Below are positions 10,848-21,706 of a DNA stretch of 64,000 nt, piece by piece; positions within the stretch are counted from its first letter, which is position 1; each line of letters starts with the position of its first letter. Below the pieces are notes generated by a model. It was given only the letters and a program-made list of their open reading frames with translations. It ran no database searches and was not told the origin of the DNA. The DNA is from Ilex aquifolium. Taxonomy: Eukaryota; Streptophyta; Magnoliopsida; Aquifoliales; Aquifoliaceae. A program made the translations under genes and the position numbers. The stretch spans positions 41,903,901 to 41,967,900 of the forward strand of contig OX637396.1 of the NCBI GenBank assembly GCA_951799425.1, written 5' to 3'.

Positions 10848-13204
10848 ATGTTGTTGGCAATGGAGGAAACGGTGTTGCTGTTATGTTTATATGGTAATGC
10901 TACTAAAATATTCAAAGTAGGTGGTAATTCAAATATATCGGAACTTGTTCGCGAAGTTTGCGAGACGTGGGAGGAGTTGTTTAACTTGTCAGTACATATG
11001 TCATATTCTATTCCTGGTCACCCCTCGTGCATGTTACGCACCGATGCGGATTTGAAGAATTTGGTTGAATTGAAACGTTGTTTCCCAGGGAATTACGTTG
11101 AAGTTAAAGTGTTTGTGGAAGATATTGTGGGTGGGTCGGTGGGTGATAATGAATCATTGCAGTGTGTGAATATTGGTGACGTTGTTGAATGTGAAGTAGA
11201 TTTGTTACCCAGTTTTATTGGTCAAAATGAGAAAGTTCTTTTAACAGCTGGGTGGAGTAATGAAATACGACAGGTAGGACAGAAATTTGAAGGTGGTGTG
11301 GTACAGTTTCGGCAAGCACTTTGCAAATACTCGATTGAGTCTGAGTTTGAATTTAATTATGTAAAGAATTGTAAAACAAGGGTTATTGCTGAATGTTCAT
11401 TTAAGTATTCTTCTGGTTGTGGGTGGCATATAAATGCAACTGTGGAGAGAGCTACTGGTTTTTTTTATATTAGGAAATTGGACAAGAAACACATATGTGG
11501 TGTGGAACTACGAACGACAGATAATAGGCGAATGAGTTCTAAATTGGTTGCAGATTTGATTGTTGATCATGTTCGTGGGCATAACACAACACGTCCAACG
11601 GAAGTGGTTGCTGATTTTTTTTCTGATTATGGACTCACCATTTCTTATGATAAAGCATGGGAAGGAGTTGAGAAAGCAAAAGAAATGTTTTTTGGGGACC
11701 ATTCATTATCATATCAACAATTACGATGGTATGTCGATGCAGCAAATCGTACTAATCCTGGCAGCCACATTGTCTTAGATTGTGATCACGACACTAATCG
11801 GTTCAAAAGGCTGTTTGTTTCATTTAATGGTTGTATTCATGGGTTTAATTATTGTCGTCCACTACTTTTTTTGGATGACACATTTTTGAAAGGCAGGTTT
11901 AGAGGTAATCTTCTATCGGCTACAGGAAAAGATGGCAACCAAGGTATATTTGATCAATTTTTAATCTTTTTTTTTTAGTGTCTTTGTTACAATCTGTTTG
12001 TTATACCCTGTAGCAATTTTTATTGTTACACTTTTCTTTGTTACCCTTTGCTATGAACACATTTTTATACTTTGTACAGTTACACTTTTATATGAATACA
12101 ACCCAAAACTGTTTTTTAGTTTAATTTCTCACGATTATTTTATGTGTTTCATTCTTCAAGTTTGTTTCCTTTGGCATTTGCTGTGGTTGACTCGGAGAAT
12201 GAAGCAAACTGGTTTTGGTTTTTAGAACAACTATCTAATATATTGGATAGTCTCGGGTTATTACGTTTGTATCTGATCGCAACTTGGGTCTGTTAGAGGC
12301 AATGCCGAAAATTTTTCCAAATGCGCATCATGCATTTTGCTTACAGCATCTGAAAGGTAACTTGCGGGATAAATTGAGTGGTGCTCGTTTTTCCAATGTA
12401 TTTCGAGAACGCATGGTGAGAATGTTACGTGAATGTGCTTATGCTCCAACACAGTCGCTTTTTAATGAGAAGATTGAAGCGTTCCGTCGTGAAGGAGGTT
12501 CTAATGTGGACAGGTTCCTGTCCAATCTTTCATATGAACATTGGACCAATGCTCATTTTTCAGGGAAGCGTTACGGTGAGATGTGTTCTAATGCTGCCGA
12601 ATCGTTTAACTCGTGGATTTTGAAAGCTCGGCATTTACCTATTACTAGCATGATTGACACAATCAGGGGACAGATAATGGATCAAATTGGCCAAAGGATG
12701 AAAATATGTTCGGAGTGGAATGGGAATTTATGCCCTAATATGTCTTCGAGATTAGAAGCTGCATTTGATGAGGGGAGGTCATGGACTGTGCGGGTTTCGA
12801 ATAACCGAGTGTATGAAGTGATGTCATATCCTTCTGTCACTGTTGATATTGTGAATGACACGTGTTCATGTTGTCAGTGGCAAATAAATGGGTTTCCTTG
12901 TTCACATGCGGTGTCTGCAATACGGAAGAGTGGGCGGAATATCAACGAATTTGTTGATTATTACTATCATGTCAGCACGTACAAGATGTCATATTCTGAA
13001 CCCATTTACCCAGTACCGACTATATATCGTGATGAAAGTTCACTTGTGGATGTTAATATTTTGCCACCATATACGAAGAAGCAACCTGGTAGGCCAAAAA
13101 ATCGTAGAATTCGGTCTAGGGGAGAAGTCATTAGGCGAATTCGTTGTGGTCGGTGTGGGCGTTTGGGCAGTCACAACAAAAAATCTTGTAACGAGCCGTT
13201 GTAG
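10848..13204 (+). pseudogene. MULE transposase (mudrA-like), two 1-bp frame slips
   Basis: The product would cut and paste the element. Exon 1 (10848-11943) encodes a PB1-like N-terminus (EETVLLLCLYGNATKIF), a MuDR-type Cys/His region (CSFKYSSGCGWHINA) and the first catalytic Asp in FLDDTFLKG. Exon 2 (about 12161-13204) encodes AVVDSENEANWFWF, SDRNLGLLEAMPK with the second Asp, CLQHLKGNL, AAESFNSW with the catalytic Glu, a SWIM zinc finger (CSCCQWQINGFPCSHA, about 12859-12909) and a C-terminal knuckle CGRCGRLGSHNKKSC. Donor CAAG|GTATAT is at 11944, and the acceptor TTCAAG ends at 12160. A 5'-leader intron (donor 10725, acceptor 10841) precedes the ATG. The conserved frame shifts by one base at the exon 1-2 junction and again between 12240 and 12272, consistent with two 1-bp deletions. 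MEETVL (10860) is an alternative start. Confidence 0.85.
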
Positions 13205-13854
13205 TCTGGTTTAATGCTATCATTTAATGACATTGTTAAATGTTTTAAGTTTTTTTACAATGTTTTTTTCCCTCATTTGTTTGGTTTCATTGTTTTAGAT
13301 AATTTTTCAACATGGTAAGTTAAAAATATATATATATTTTTTTAATAATGATTACTCTGTATGCAAAATTCCAGACCAGCAGTACACTCAACACAACAAA
13401 ATTCCACACCAGCCATTGTCCCAGACACATGCAGGAAATCAGTAGCACAGCATGCTATTTGGACAGCAAATCATTAGCACAGGCAGAAAATTCAGAACAG
13501 CATGCTATTTAGACAGCTTAAGATGCCAATAAATCTGCAAGAGCATTAGCCTGTCCACATACATGACAAATCATGACATTCAGCTTATTGAAACAATCCC
13601 AAATCTGATGTAAAATGTACTGACACCTCCTACGAACAACAACCTTCCCCAAAACCATGTGCAATAAAATATGAGATTCAGATTCAATGTAAATCTGATA
13701 CCTCTTCCCATTATGTCTAAAAATCAGTTTGAACCCCTGCAACAGAATCATATATTAAGATTGCATATTAGTGCCTCTCTCATAAAATGAAGAAGCAGCT
13801 ATCAGCACATGACCTTTTCGACTATGCATTTGTGTATATGCATTTGTGTATATG

Positions 13855-14425
13855 CAGGTGTACACATTTTACACTTTCAATGTTATTACACTTTTCATGT
13901 TACACTTTGACAGGGTATCCGTTACACGACAATGTATAAACACATGTTTCCCTGGACATTCTTCATACAAACCAATCACCAATCACCACAAATGTCACAC
14001 AAAGCATAACATGTACATCCATGTCTCACCACACATTCATGTGCATTTGTTTTGATGCAATTGTGAACATGTAACACTTTTCATGTTACACTTTGACAAG
14101 GTGTCCGTTAAACGACAATGTATAAACACCTGTTTCCCTGGACATTCTTCATACAAACCAATCACCAATCACCACAAATAAAACACAAAGCATAACATGT
14201 ACATCCATGTCTCACCCCACATTAATGTGCATTTGTTTTGATGCAAGTGTGAACATGTAACACTTTCAATGTTACATGTAACACTTTTCATGTTACACTT
14301 TACACTTTTCATGTTACATGTTACACTTTACACTTGACAGGGTGTCCGTTAAACGACAATGTATAAACACCTGTTTCCCTGGACATTCTTCATACAAACC
14401 AATCACCAATCACCACAAATAAAAC
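13855..14425. repeat. Threefold internal tandem repeat of the MULE
   Basis: Three diverged copies of a block containing CGACAATGTATAAACAC, TTTCCCTGGACATTC and ACCAATCACCAATCACC. Its GTTA(C/A)ACGACAATG landmark falls at 13921, 14107 and 14348, so the spacing is 186 then 241 bp. The longer spacing comes from added TGTTACACTTT units. The block lies between the 3' ends of the two genes. Confidence 0.85.
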
Positions 14426-14490
14426 ACAAAGCAAATGTCTCATCTTAAAATAATCATCAATTGTACAGTACATACACAATTAAATATTTG

Positions 14491-17400
14491 TCATTTGTCT
14501 GTAAATTTTTTCTTCAATTCCCTACGGACTTTCAGATCATCTTCATTCCAAGAATTTGGATGGTTGAGAAACAATGATACCATTTTAGCACGGAACTCCG
14601 TCAGTTGTCTTGCCGTTAACCTCTGCTCAATCTCTTCTCCTTTTGTAAGTTTTTTCATTATGTAACATACATGCAAACCGCATGCAACCCTGCATTAATT
14701 CCAATTCTTAATATGTTTCGATTTTTAAAAAAAAATAGCAATTGCATTTGCAGAACGAGTACTTACGAGTTTGACTTCTGCTGTGGACATGTCTGACATG
14801 CTATTATTGGAAGCTCCTTATCCTGTGTGTCTATGTCGATCCCCTTTGAATGATTGAACTCGGTAATCTTCTTTTCAACATATTTTTTCTGCAATCACAT
14901 AAAAATCTTTAAGATGTTGGATGTACACCAAACTAATATGGGTTTAAACACCACTGTTTTAATATAATCAAATCAATATGACTGCATCCTGTAGGTACAT
15001 ATCCCTGCTGCCTTTCGTCCTTGGCCTTAATGAGTTGTAATGTGTCCAAAGACCTTCTTCCGTATTCAATACCAGTAAAGTCCAGTGGTCCGGAGCACAA
15101 TTTTCTTTCCGACCATTTGAATTCATTGGGAAAACAACATATTTTGAATCTCCGAATCCAGGTATGTGACTGTCTATTTCTGTTTGACGTGCATACTCTA
15201 GATTTGGATCAGTTACAAATGACTACACATTGAAAATATGTAAAAAATAATGTGTTAAACAAGTGACAAATAATTTAATTGAAAAACTATTTGTACATCG
15301 TGCTATTTATAAATCTTACCCAACAAAGACTGTAAACGAAGTAGCAACGTCTTTGAAATGTTGACACCTCATTGTAATCATCCATTCCTTTTAACATGTC
15401 AGCCCAACAGTCAATGATCTGTTAAAAAACAAATACCATGTTTCACTATTCATATTTTCATTCACTGTCAAACAACACTTTCTACATGAAAAATTCAGTT
15501 ACATGTTACACTTTTAACAAATACGTACGCTGTTGTATATTTCAAATGGAGGTGACATTATTTTCAAGGCATCTTCCACATATATTACGCTTCCAACTCC
15601 AAATCCATTCCATATTTGAGCACTACAACATGATAAAAATTAGAACCAAACTCATATAGCAAAGTATGTAATAACCATAAATTTTTAATGAATACTTTTT
15701 TATTGGACAGTGCCACTTACCAGTAACCCTCTAAATCATATATTGTCTTCAATTTGTTGAAATCAATGGCATCCAATACTTCACACTCCCGCCACATTTT
15801 CTGAAGGTCTTTGTCTGTCAGCCCTTGAATAGTAGTTATCCTTTCCTTGTTATCATCATCATCATGAATCTCAATTGGTCTCCCACATTTGTCTTCACTG
15901 AAATCAGTCTTATGGTGGATCGTACCTGATGCCACAATCTGATTTTTCCCTTTTTTTTTCCCACTGTACTCAAAATCTGCATCTTTCTTCCGTTTTCTCT
16001 CTTTTTTCTTGATGTTTCTAACCATCGATGTTTGTCCTGTTTTTTCCTTTTCACCTTGTTCTTTAGCTGTAATGTTTTCTTCCTGATATTTCTGAGTTAT
16101 ACAATGGACAGATAATTCATTAAGCTGATCAACCAACTCAGCGTTCTCATTTTCTCGATTTTTTATTGTTTCCTTGCAGCCTAGTATTTCTGCTTCAAAC
16201 ATTTGTTCCCTCTTCTTCATATTTTCAACAACTTGATTCAACTCCTTTATCATTGTTTCTTTTTCTTGCATTTTCAAGGAGTTTGCAGATTGTTCTTTGT
16301 CAAACTCACCACCAACAGAACCAGAATGTGAATGATCCAAGTAACATTTATCTGTGCTTATGGTCCTTATCACAATTTTCAATACATCATTTTCCTTCAA
16401 TATATCTTCCAACCGTTGTCTGTTTCTGTCTTCTTCTTCTCCACCTAGATCAATGCCATCTTTTACTGTAACATCAATATTGTGCGTCGCTTTATTCATA
16501 GCAGCATCAATAAGAGATTCAAATGCCAGATTTGAATCTCCATCACCATCAATGACATCCCTATCATCGTCATCGCCAACAAATGCATCATGTCCTCCAT
16601 CATCATTCCCAACGCCCTCAAATGATTCTTCATGCACCTGGCCACTTGTTTTTTCAACTTCACCACTTTCAGTCTTTCCCTTACATTCAGACTGGCCCCC
16701 TTCTTGTTCTTTGCTTCCCTTATATTTCAGAAAAAATTTATCCTCTGCTGATCTAACCAATCTATGTCTCAACACCTTTGCAGCATTTTCAAAAATAGAT
16801 AATTGTATGCATTAATTAAAAAAAGTGTAACATTGAAATGTAACAAAAGTGTAGCATGCAAGTGTTTTATATGCTATTAACATATAAACAATTTAAAAAG
16901 TATGTAACACGGACATATTAAATTAAATTTGTTATTTTTAACCAACTTACATTTTTGGACTTCAAATTTGTAAAAGTACTTTGTTTGATGGCTCTTTGAA
17001 GACTGGGGAGATTCCATTTTAAAATCCTTGGTATTGCATTGGGCTTGTCGGACTTGACAATTGTTGTATGTTCACAAACTCAATACTGCACATACAGGGA
17101 AATTGAATATAACCAAATGAGTTACATTTGGTTTTATTGAACAACAGGAACTAATTTTAAACATTGAACAGGGCTGTTAACATATTACCAGTAACAACAT
17201 GACGCATCCAGTAACTCCGGATGGGCTTACACTTTTTCTCAGAAGTGAAGACAGCAGGGATTCATGTATTGCACTCGACCAATCATAATTTTTCATGGCA
17301 TCTATATCCTCAACGTATGAAACAAATCCCCATCCTATAGATGTACCAGTATGTGGGAAAAATAGTGTCACCATTAGGAATAGACACAACAGTCTAGCAA

Positions 17401-17881
17401 CATCATCAACGTCGTGTTTTCTTGTACCACTTGCTGCTTCCACCAATCTTCTCTTTATCAAGGTTGATGTCAACCTGCTATCTTTCTTGAATCTCCTTCT
17501 AATGAATTTTGTATTTTCCTTACAATGAGCTGATGAATACATGAGATCGCGCCCATCATCAATGCCAAAAATAATTTTCACATCACTCCGTCTCAATTTA
17601 ATGTACTCACCACCAATGTGAAATTTAGATTTATTAACATCAAAACACATTATTACATCCTGTATGATATTATCACTCTTTCTACACCATGTCCTGTCTA
17701 GTTTTTTATCAATTATGCATTGAAATAGTAACCAAAATGGTGTTTTTCGCAAAACAACCTTGTGTGCTTCACTAATCTTAATTTCATCCAGTGCTCTAAT
17801 TATCGCAATCAGATTTGATCTGTATTTAGCATCTTGTTTCGTCCCCATCACAGTTCTGAGTTGTGTAGTAACAAATAACAA
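14491..17881 (-). pseudogene. Ulp1-like (C48) cysteine protease gene of the MULE, eight exons
   Basis: Ulp1 proteases cleave SUMO-type modifiers; transposon copies have no established substrate. Exons, right to left: 17881-17189, 17085-16951, about 16777-15721, 15622-15529, 15418-15320, 15222-14983, 14888-14767, 14689-14491. The first exon is the plant transposon-Ulp1 N-terminal region (FWLLFQCIIDKK, FHIGGEYIKLRRSDV). The third is acidic and coiled-coil with lysine-rich stretches. Exons 4-8 form the protease: VVFPMN, DHWTLLVLNTEEGLWTHYNSL with the catalytic His, CPQQKSNS with the oxyanion Gln, and ACGLHVCYIMK with the catalytic Cys. The usual acidic residue in the DSL position is Asn (YNSL). 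Exon 2 has an in-frame TGA at 17082-17080, where Trp is expected before VCEHT. Exon 3 start and exon 1 start are uncertain. Confidence 0.8.
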
Positions 17882-19327
17882 AGTGTATAACGTATACCAA
17901 AATGTTCACTGAAAATATAACAGTACCAACCAATAAGTTATCCAACAAACAGTGTATAACACATTCAAATAATTAAACCAAATAACACATTCCAGAATGA
18001 AGCAAAAACAGTGTATAACACATTCTAATAAGTGAACCACAAAACAATATATAACCAAATAAGTGTTACCCTTTTTATGTAACACATTTTCTACATTACA
18101 ATGTGATAGTACTACTCATGAAGATTATTGAACGATGATACCATATAAACATTAAAGTGTAACATTGAAAGTGTAAAGTGTAACACTGAAAGTGTTAAGT
18201 GTAACATAATAAGTGTAAAGTGTAAAGTGTTACATCAAATGACTTCCAATCTGTGTTTAATTGACCATTGTTCTTCACTCTGTTTGTAAAATAGTATGTT
18301 TGTTAAAACATAAAAGTGTTTCAAACCAAATCTAATAACCAAAGTGTAGCAACATTTGTGTTTCAAAATGTTGTATATTATTTCATTCACACAAACAAAT
18401 ATATTCATATGTATTCAGATAAACCCACTTCAGACCAATAATCCATCAAACAAAAAAAATAAAATATTAACAAATTTATAACATTCAACAATTCATTGAT
18501 TTTTAACAATATGAACACTCTTATGGTATACTAATTACATAACTTGCAGGTTTTTGACCAAAACAAAAAAAAAAAAAAAACCATTTCCTAACCAGTTTTT
18601 CAACCTTCAAACAAACAAATTGAGGTTCCAATATATGATTTTAAACAATAAAAAAAAGTGTTATGACACCCATTATAATAATACACAAAAAATAAACAAG
18701 GAAAAAAAAAAAATAATGTGCTGAAATTAGATAAAACAATCAACAAATATTACCCACAGATTTCCGAACAAAAAAAAAATATCTTTCAATCTCCAAACAA
18801 ACAAAATGGTTACCCATGATTATACTGTAACCCAATATGATAAGAACCCAGAAAAAAAAAAAAAAAACCATGTATATAAGTATATATACATACATACATA
18901 TATATATACATATATATACTACCTCTGGCGATACCGATCACCGTGGAAGCAACGATCGACAAAGAAAACCTTCAGCTTCAAAAACCCACTTCAAATCTTC
19001 AACAAAACCCTCTTCAATCGGTGCGAATGTAACCCGAAGCCCTTACTCCTTCAATGAACAATGCACATTCAAAACCCTTTTCATCAATACACAGCCACTC
19101 ATACACAGAGGCGGTTTCCTTAGATGAAGAAGAAGATGAACCGGTTTTTTTGTTGGGAACACAATAAACCGCCTTTCGGTTTTTGAGACATATGGATAGA
19201 TTTTGCATTAACTGTGCCTAAATTTTACCAGTCTACATTAGTGCACTGTTACATTTTCAAGGAAATTTTTATTTATCAAAATGAGTATTTAAGTCTTTCT
19301 ATCCATGTACTTTTTATCATTTTTTAA
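17882..19327. other. Right subterminal region of the MULE
   Basis: Non-coding, A-rich DNA upstream of the Ulp1-like gene, so probably its promoter side. It contains a cluster of GTGTAACA/AAAGTGTAA units at about 18150-18235, several A-runs and a (TA)n/(CATA)n stretch at about 18870-18920. Small open frames near 18806-19208 have no family match. Confidence 0.5.
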
Positions 19328-19381
19328 TGTGTACTTTTTGACAAATAAGTCTAATTAGGTGTACTGACTTCCAAAAACCCC
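19328..19381 (-). repeat. Right terminal inverted repeat of the MULE
   Basis: On the minus strand it reads GGGGTTTTTGGAAG, then GTACACC, then ATTAGACTTATTTG. It matches the left repeat over 54 bases with nine mismatches by hand alignment. The same 9-bp target copy follows directly at 19382-19390. Confidence 0.9.
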
Positions 19382-19390
19382 ATTAAAATT

Positions 19391-20812
19391 TCAATCAGCA
19401 AAAAAATCTTATTTAAATGATGTAGGCCCAAAAGTCTAGCCCAATAACACAAAAGTAAATTTGGCAAAAAAAATATTAAGTTTGAAACATCCCTAGTCAT
19501 TTTCTCTCTCTCCCCCTCACACATACACGTTCTTCATCTAGCTTTATTTTTATCTTTATCTAAAATTAAAACACAAATCAAACTATTTATTTTTATCTTC
19601 TCTCCCTTTCAATTTCACTCTTTTTTATTTTTTGGCTATTACGAGTGCAGTACTTGTTTTAATAACTAAAGTCATAAAATATTAATCTATTGATTCTCTC
19701 TATTTTTTTTTTTCTAAAATCATTTATCATGTCTTCATTTCGTGGGCCACAACAATAAATTAAGTCTAATCATTTTATAGAATGTTTGGTTGATTTATAT
19801 ACATAGCAATTAGAAAACAAATATTTGAATAGAAAAAATTTGAAAAATAGAAAATTTTAAAAACTATTTGAATTTTAAATAAAATATTCTTAAATATATT
19901 TGTTAATGTGTTAATCGAATCATTTTTGAGTTTTATGTATCTGAAACTAACTCGATTCATTACTCGCATAAAGAAATCATGTCATTCGAATTCCTTCCCT
20001 TTCTTTATGACAGAGCAATTAAATGAAGCGGTGCAGAGCCTCTAAGATTATGAATAAGCTATTCATTTTCCGTCCTATTGAAGTGAAGAAAAGACCTTCG
20101 GCATGATTGTGTCGCAAATTTGTCAATTATAAGTCACTAACTTCATGTCGGAATGGAATTGTGTTATCAAAGGATTTTTACTGCAGAAATTTTGTTGAAC
20201 AAAACAATATCATTTAAATAGAATGACGTCGTTTTGATCCAAAACGACACTATTTTGATCAATAACATGCAGAGACCCACTCCAAAATGAAACGGGTTGT
20301 TCTTAAATACCAACATGCATCTCGCACATTACAAATGGTGAAAGCCCATTGAACTAAAAAATGGGCTAACCCATTTCCTAAGCTAACAACCTTACCTATT
20401 TTAAGGGCTACTAAAAGAACCTTTTAAGAGGCCTCAAGTCAATACAGGCAAGGTTTCCTTTTTCACTTCACATGCCCCAAAAGTTTATGAGAATCGGGTT
20501 AAGATCCTCCAAAGCCCAATTCCAGTTGTTGAAAATGATAACAAAGAGCATAATCTGTTTTTTTTGTTTAGCATTACAGTTTTGATGAGAATGAGACAAT
20601 GGTTGTTTAACACTTAATTACTTTTTCCTTCGGAATCAACAACCTTACGAATCATAGGTGCACCAATTGATTAAAAGATTAGAGTGCAGTAACCGTACCC
20701 GAGATAGATATGAACCAACAGATCATGAATGTTTGGAATCTATAAATGGGGCACTTGTGAAATACATAGTGAAAAGCAAAAACTTATATCAATATCATCT
20801 AGTTCTTCCAAA
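19391..20812. other. Spacer between MULE and Tat element
   Basis: About 1.4 kb, AT-rich, no gene recognised. A GTG-led open frame starts near 20658 and runs to the Tat insertion point. It has no known family and no clear start codon. Confidence 0.4.
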
Positions 20813-20817
20813 GGGTT

Positions 20818-21655
20818 TGACGAGTCAGAATTCCACTGGGCCAAAGCCCAGCTCAAGTGAACCGAGGAAGCCCAAAGAGACTCCCAAATCAGAGATGGGT
20901 CAACCCGTTGCAAGCCCAATGCACCAAAACACTAGAAGATAAGCTCCAGGACCCAAGTGGGCGCCGCCCACCATGCCCCTCTCATGGGCGCCGCCCACCT
21001 AGCTCCATTGGGCACCGCCCATTGCAGGGCCCTCCTGGTCCGTCCTGCTTCGTCTCCTTTCACTTCAGTACGAGCCCAAATGAACTCCGGGTCCAATCTC
21101 AAGATCAGGGATGAGCCCAGTCCAGCTCAGGACCTCCTCCGACTGAATAGGAGCACGAGGAAGAGAATACCGGGATGAAGATTGAGAAGATCGAGTCCTA
21201 CCTAAATAGAACCTTCCAAAATGGTAGAGTCCTACCATAACTGTACTTACTAAATTATAGTGACCGCCTCACCGCCTCTCTCAACCTATATAAGTGTAAG
21301 TCCTCTCCATATGAAGGGGACACCTTGAAACCTCTGCACACCTTGAAAACCTCTACACGCCTTCAAACCCCTACACTTACCCTCCTACACACTGCTCTCT
21401 CTCTCTAGAAGCACTGTAACTCCGATATACACCGTCCGGTGACTCTTATTCATCAATAAAGAACACCGCCCATCGCTGCCATTCCAGAGAGTGGACGTAG
21501 GTCATCCAAGACCGAACCACTATAAATCTCGTGTTGATCCGTTATTTATTGTTTTACTCTTGATTGCCCTTAATTACTTATTAATTGTTCATTAATCACA
21601 CCCGTTGATATTCTTGACTATTGATCTTGAACGGAGACCGATTTGTGCATCATCA
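20818..21655 (+). repeat. 5' LTR of the Tat element
   Basis: Begins TGACGAGTCAGAATTCC and ends TTTGTGCATCATCA. It contains several GGGCGCCGCCCA-type motifs near 20955-21025, CTATATAAG (about 21289) as a possible TATA region, and AATAAAG at about 21457 as a possible poly(A) signal. Confidence 0.93.
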
Positions 21656-21706
21656 GTTTGGTGCCGTCTGTGGGAAACGACTAGGCTTCCTACTCTCATT
21701 TAATCC

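Larger units (their letters stand above)
10129..19381 (+). mobile_element. Complete Mutator-like element carrying a Ulp1-like gene (Kaonashi/CUMULE type)
   Basis: The 9,253-bp element is bounded by an exact 9-bp duplication ATTAAAATT (10120-10128 and 19382-19390), the Mutator hallmark. Its 54-bp terminal inverted repeats (10129-10182 and 19328-19381) agree at 45 of 54 positions and begin GGGG. It carries a MULE transposase gene on the plus strand (10848-13204) and an Ulp1-like protease gene on the minus strand (17881-14491). The two genes converge on a repeat-rich spacer. MULEs with Ulp1-like genes are known in plants (Kaonashi, melon CUMULE). Both genes are damaged here, so this copy looks non-autonomous although its ends are intact. 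Confidence 0.92.

Noticed and set aside
13855-14425. CRISPR-like repeat array
   Set aside because: The units are long, adjacent and diverged with no uniform spacers, and the DNA is a plant transposon.
16166-16815. Plus-strand Ser/Pro-rich open frames
   Set aside because: Antisense of the acidic coiled-coil exon of the Ulp1-like gene.
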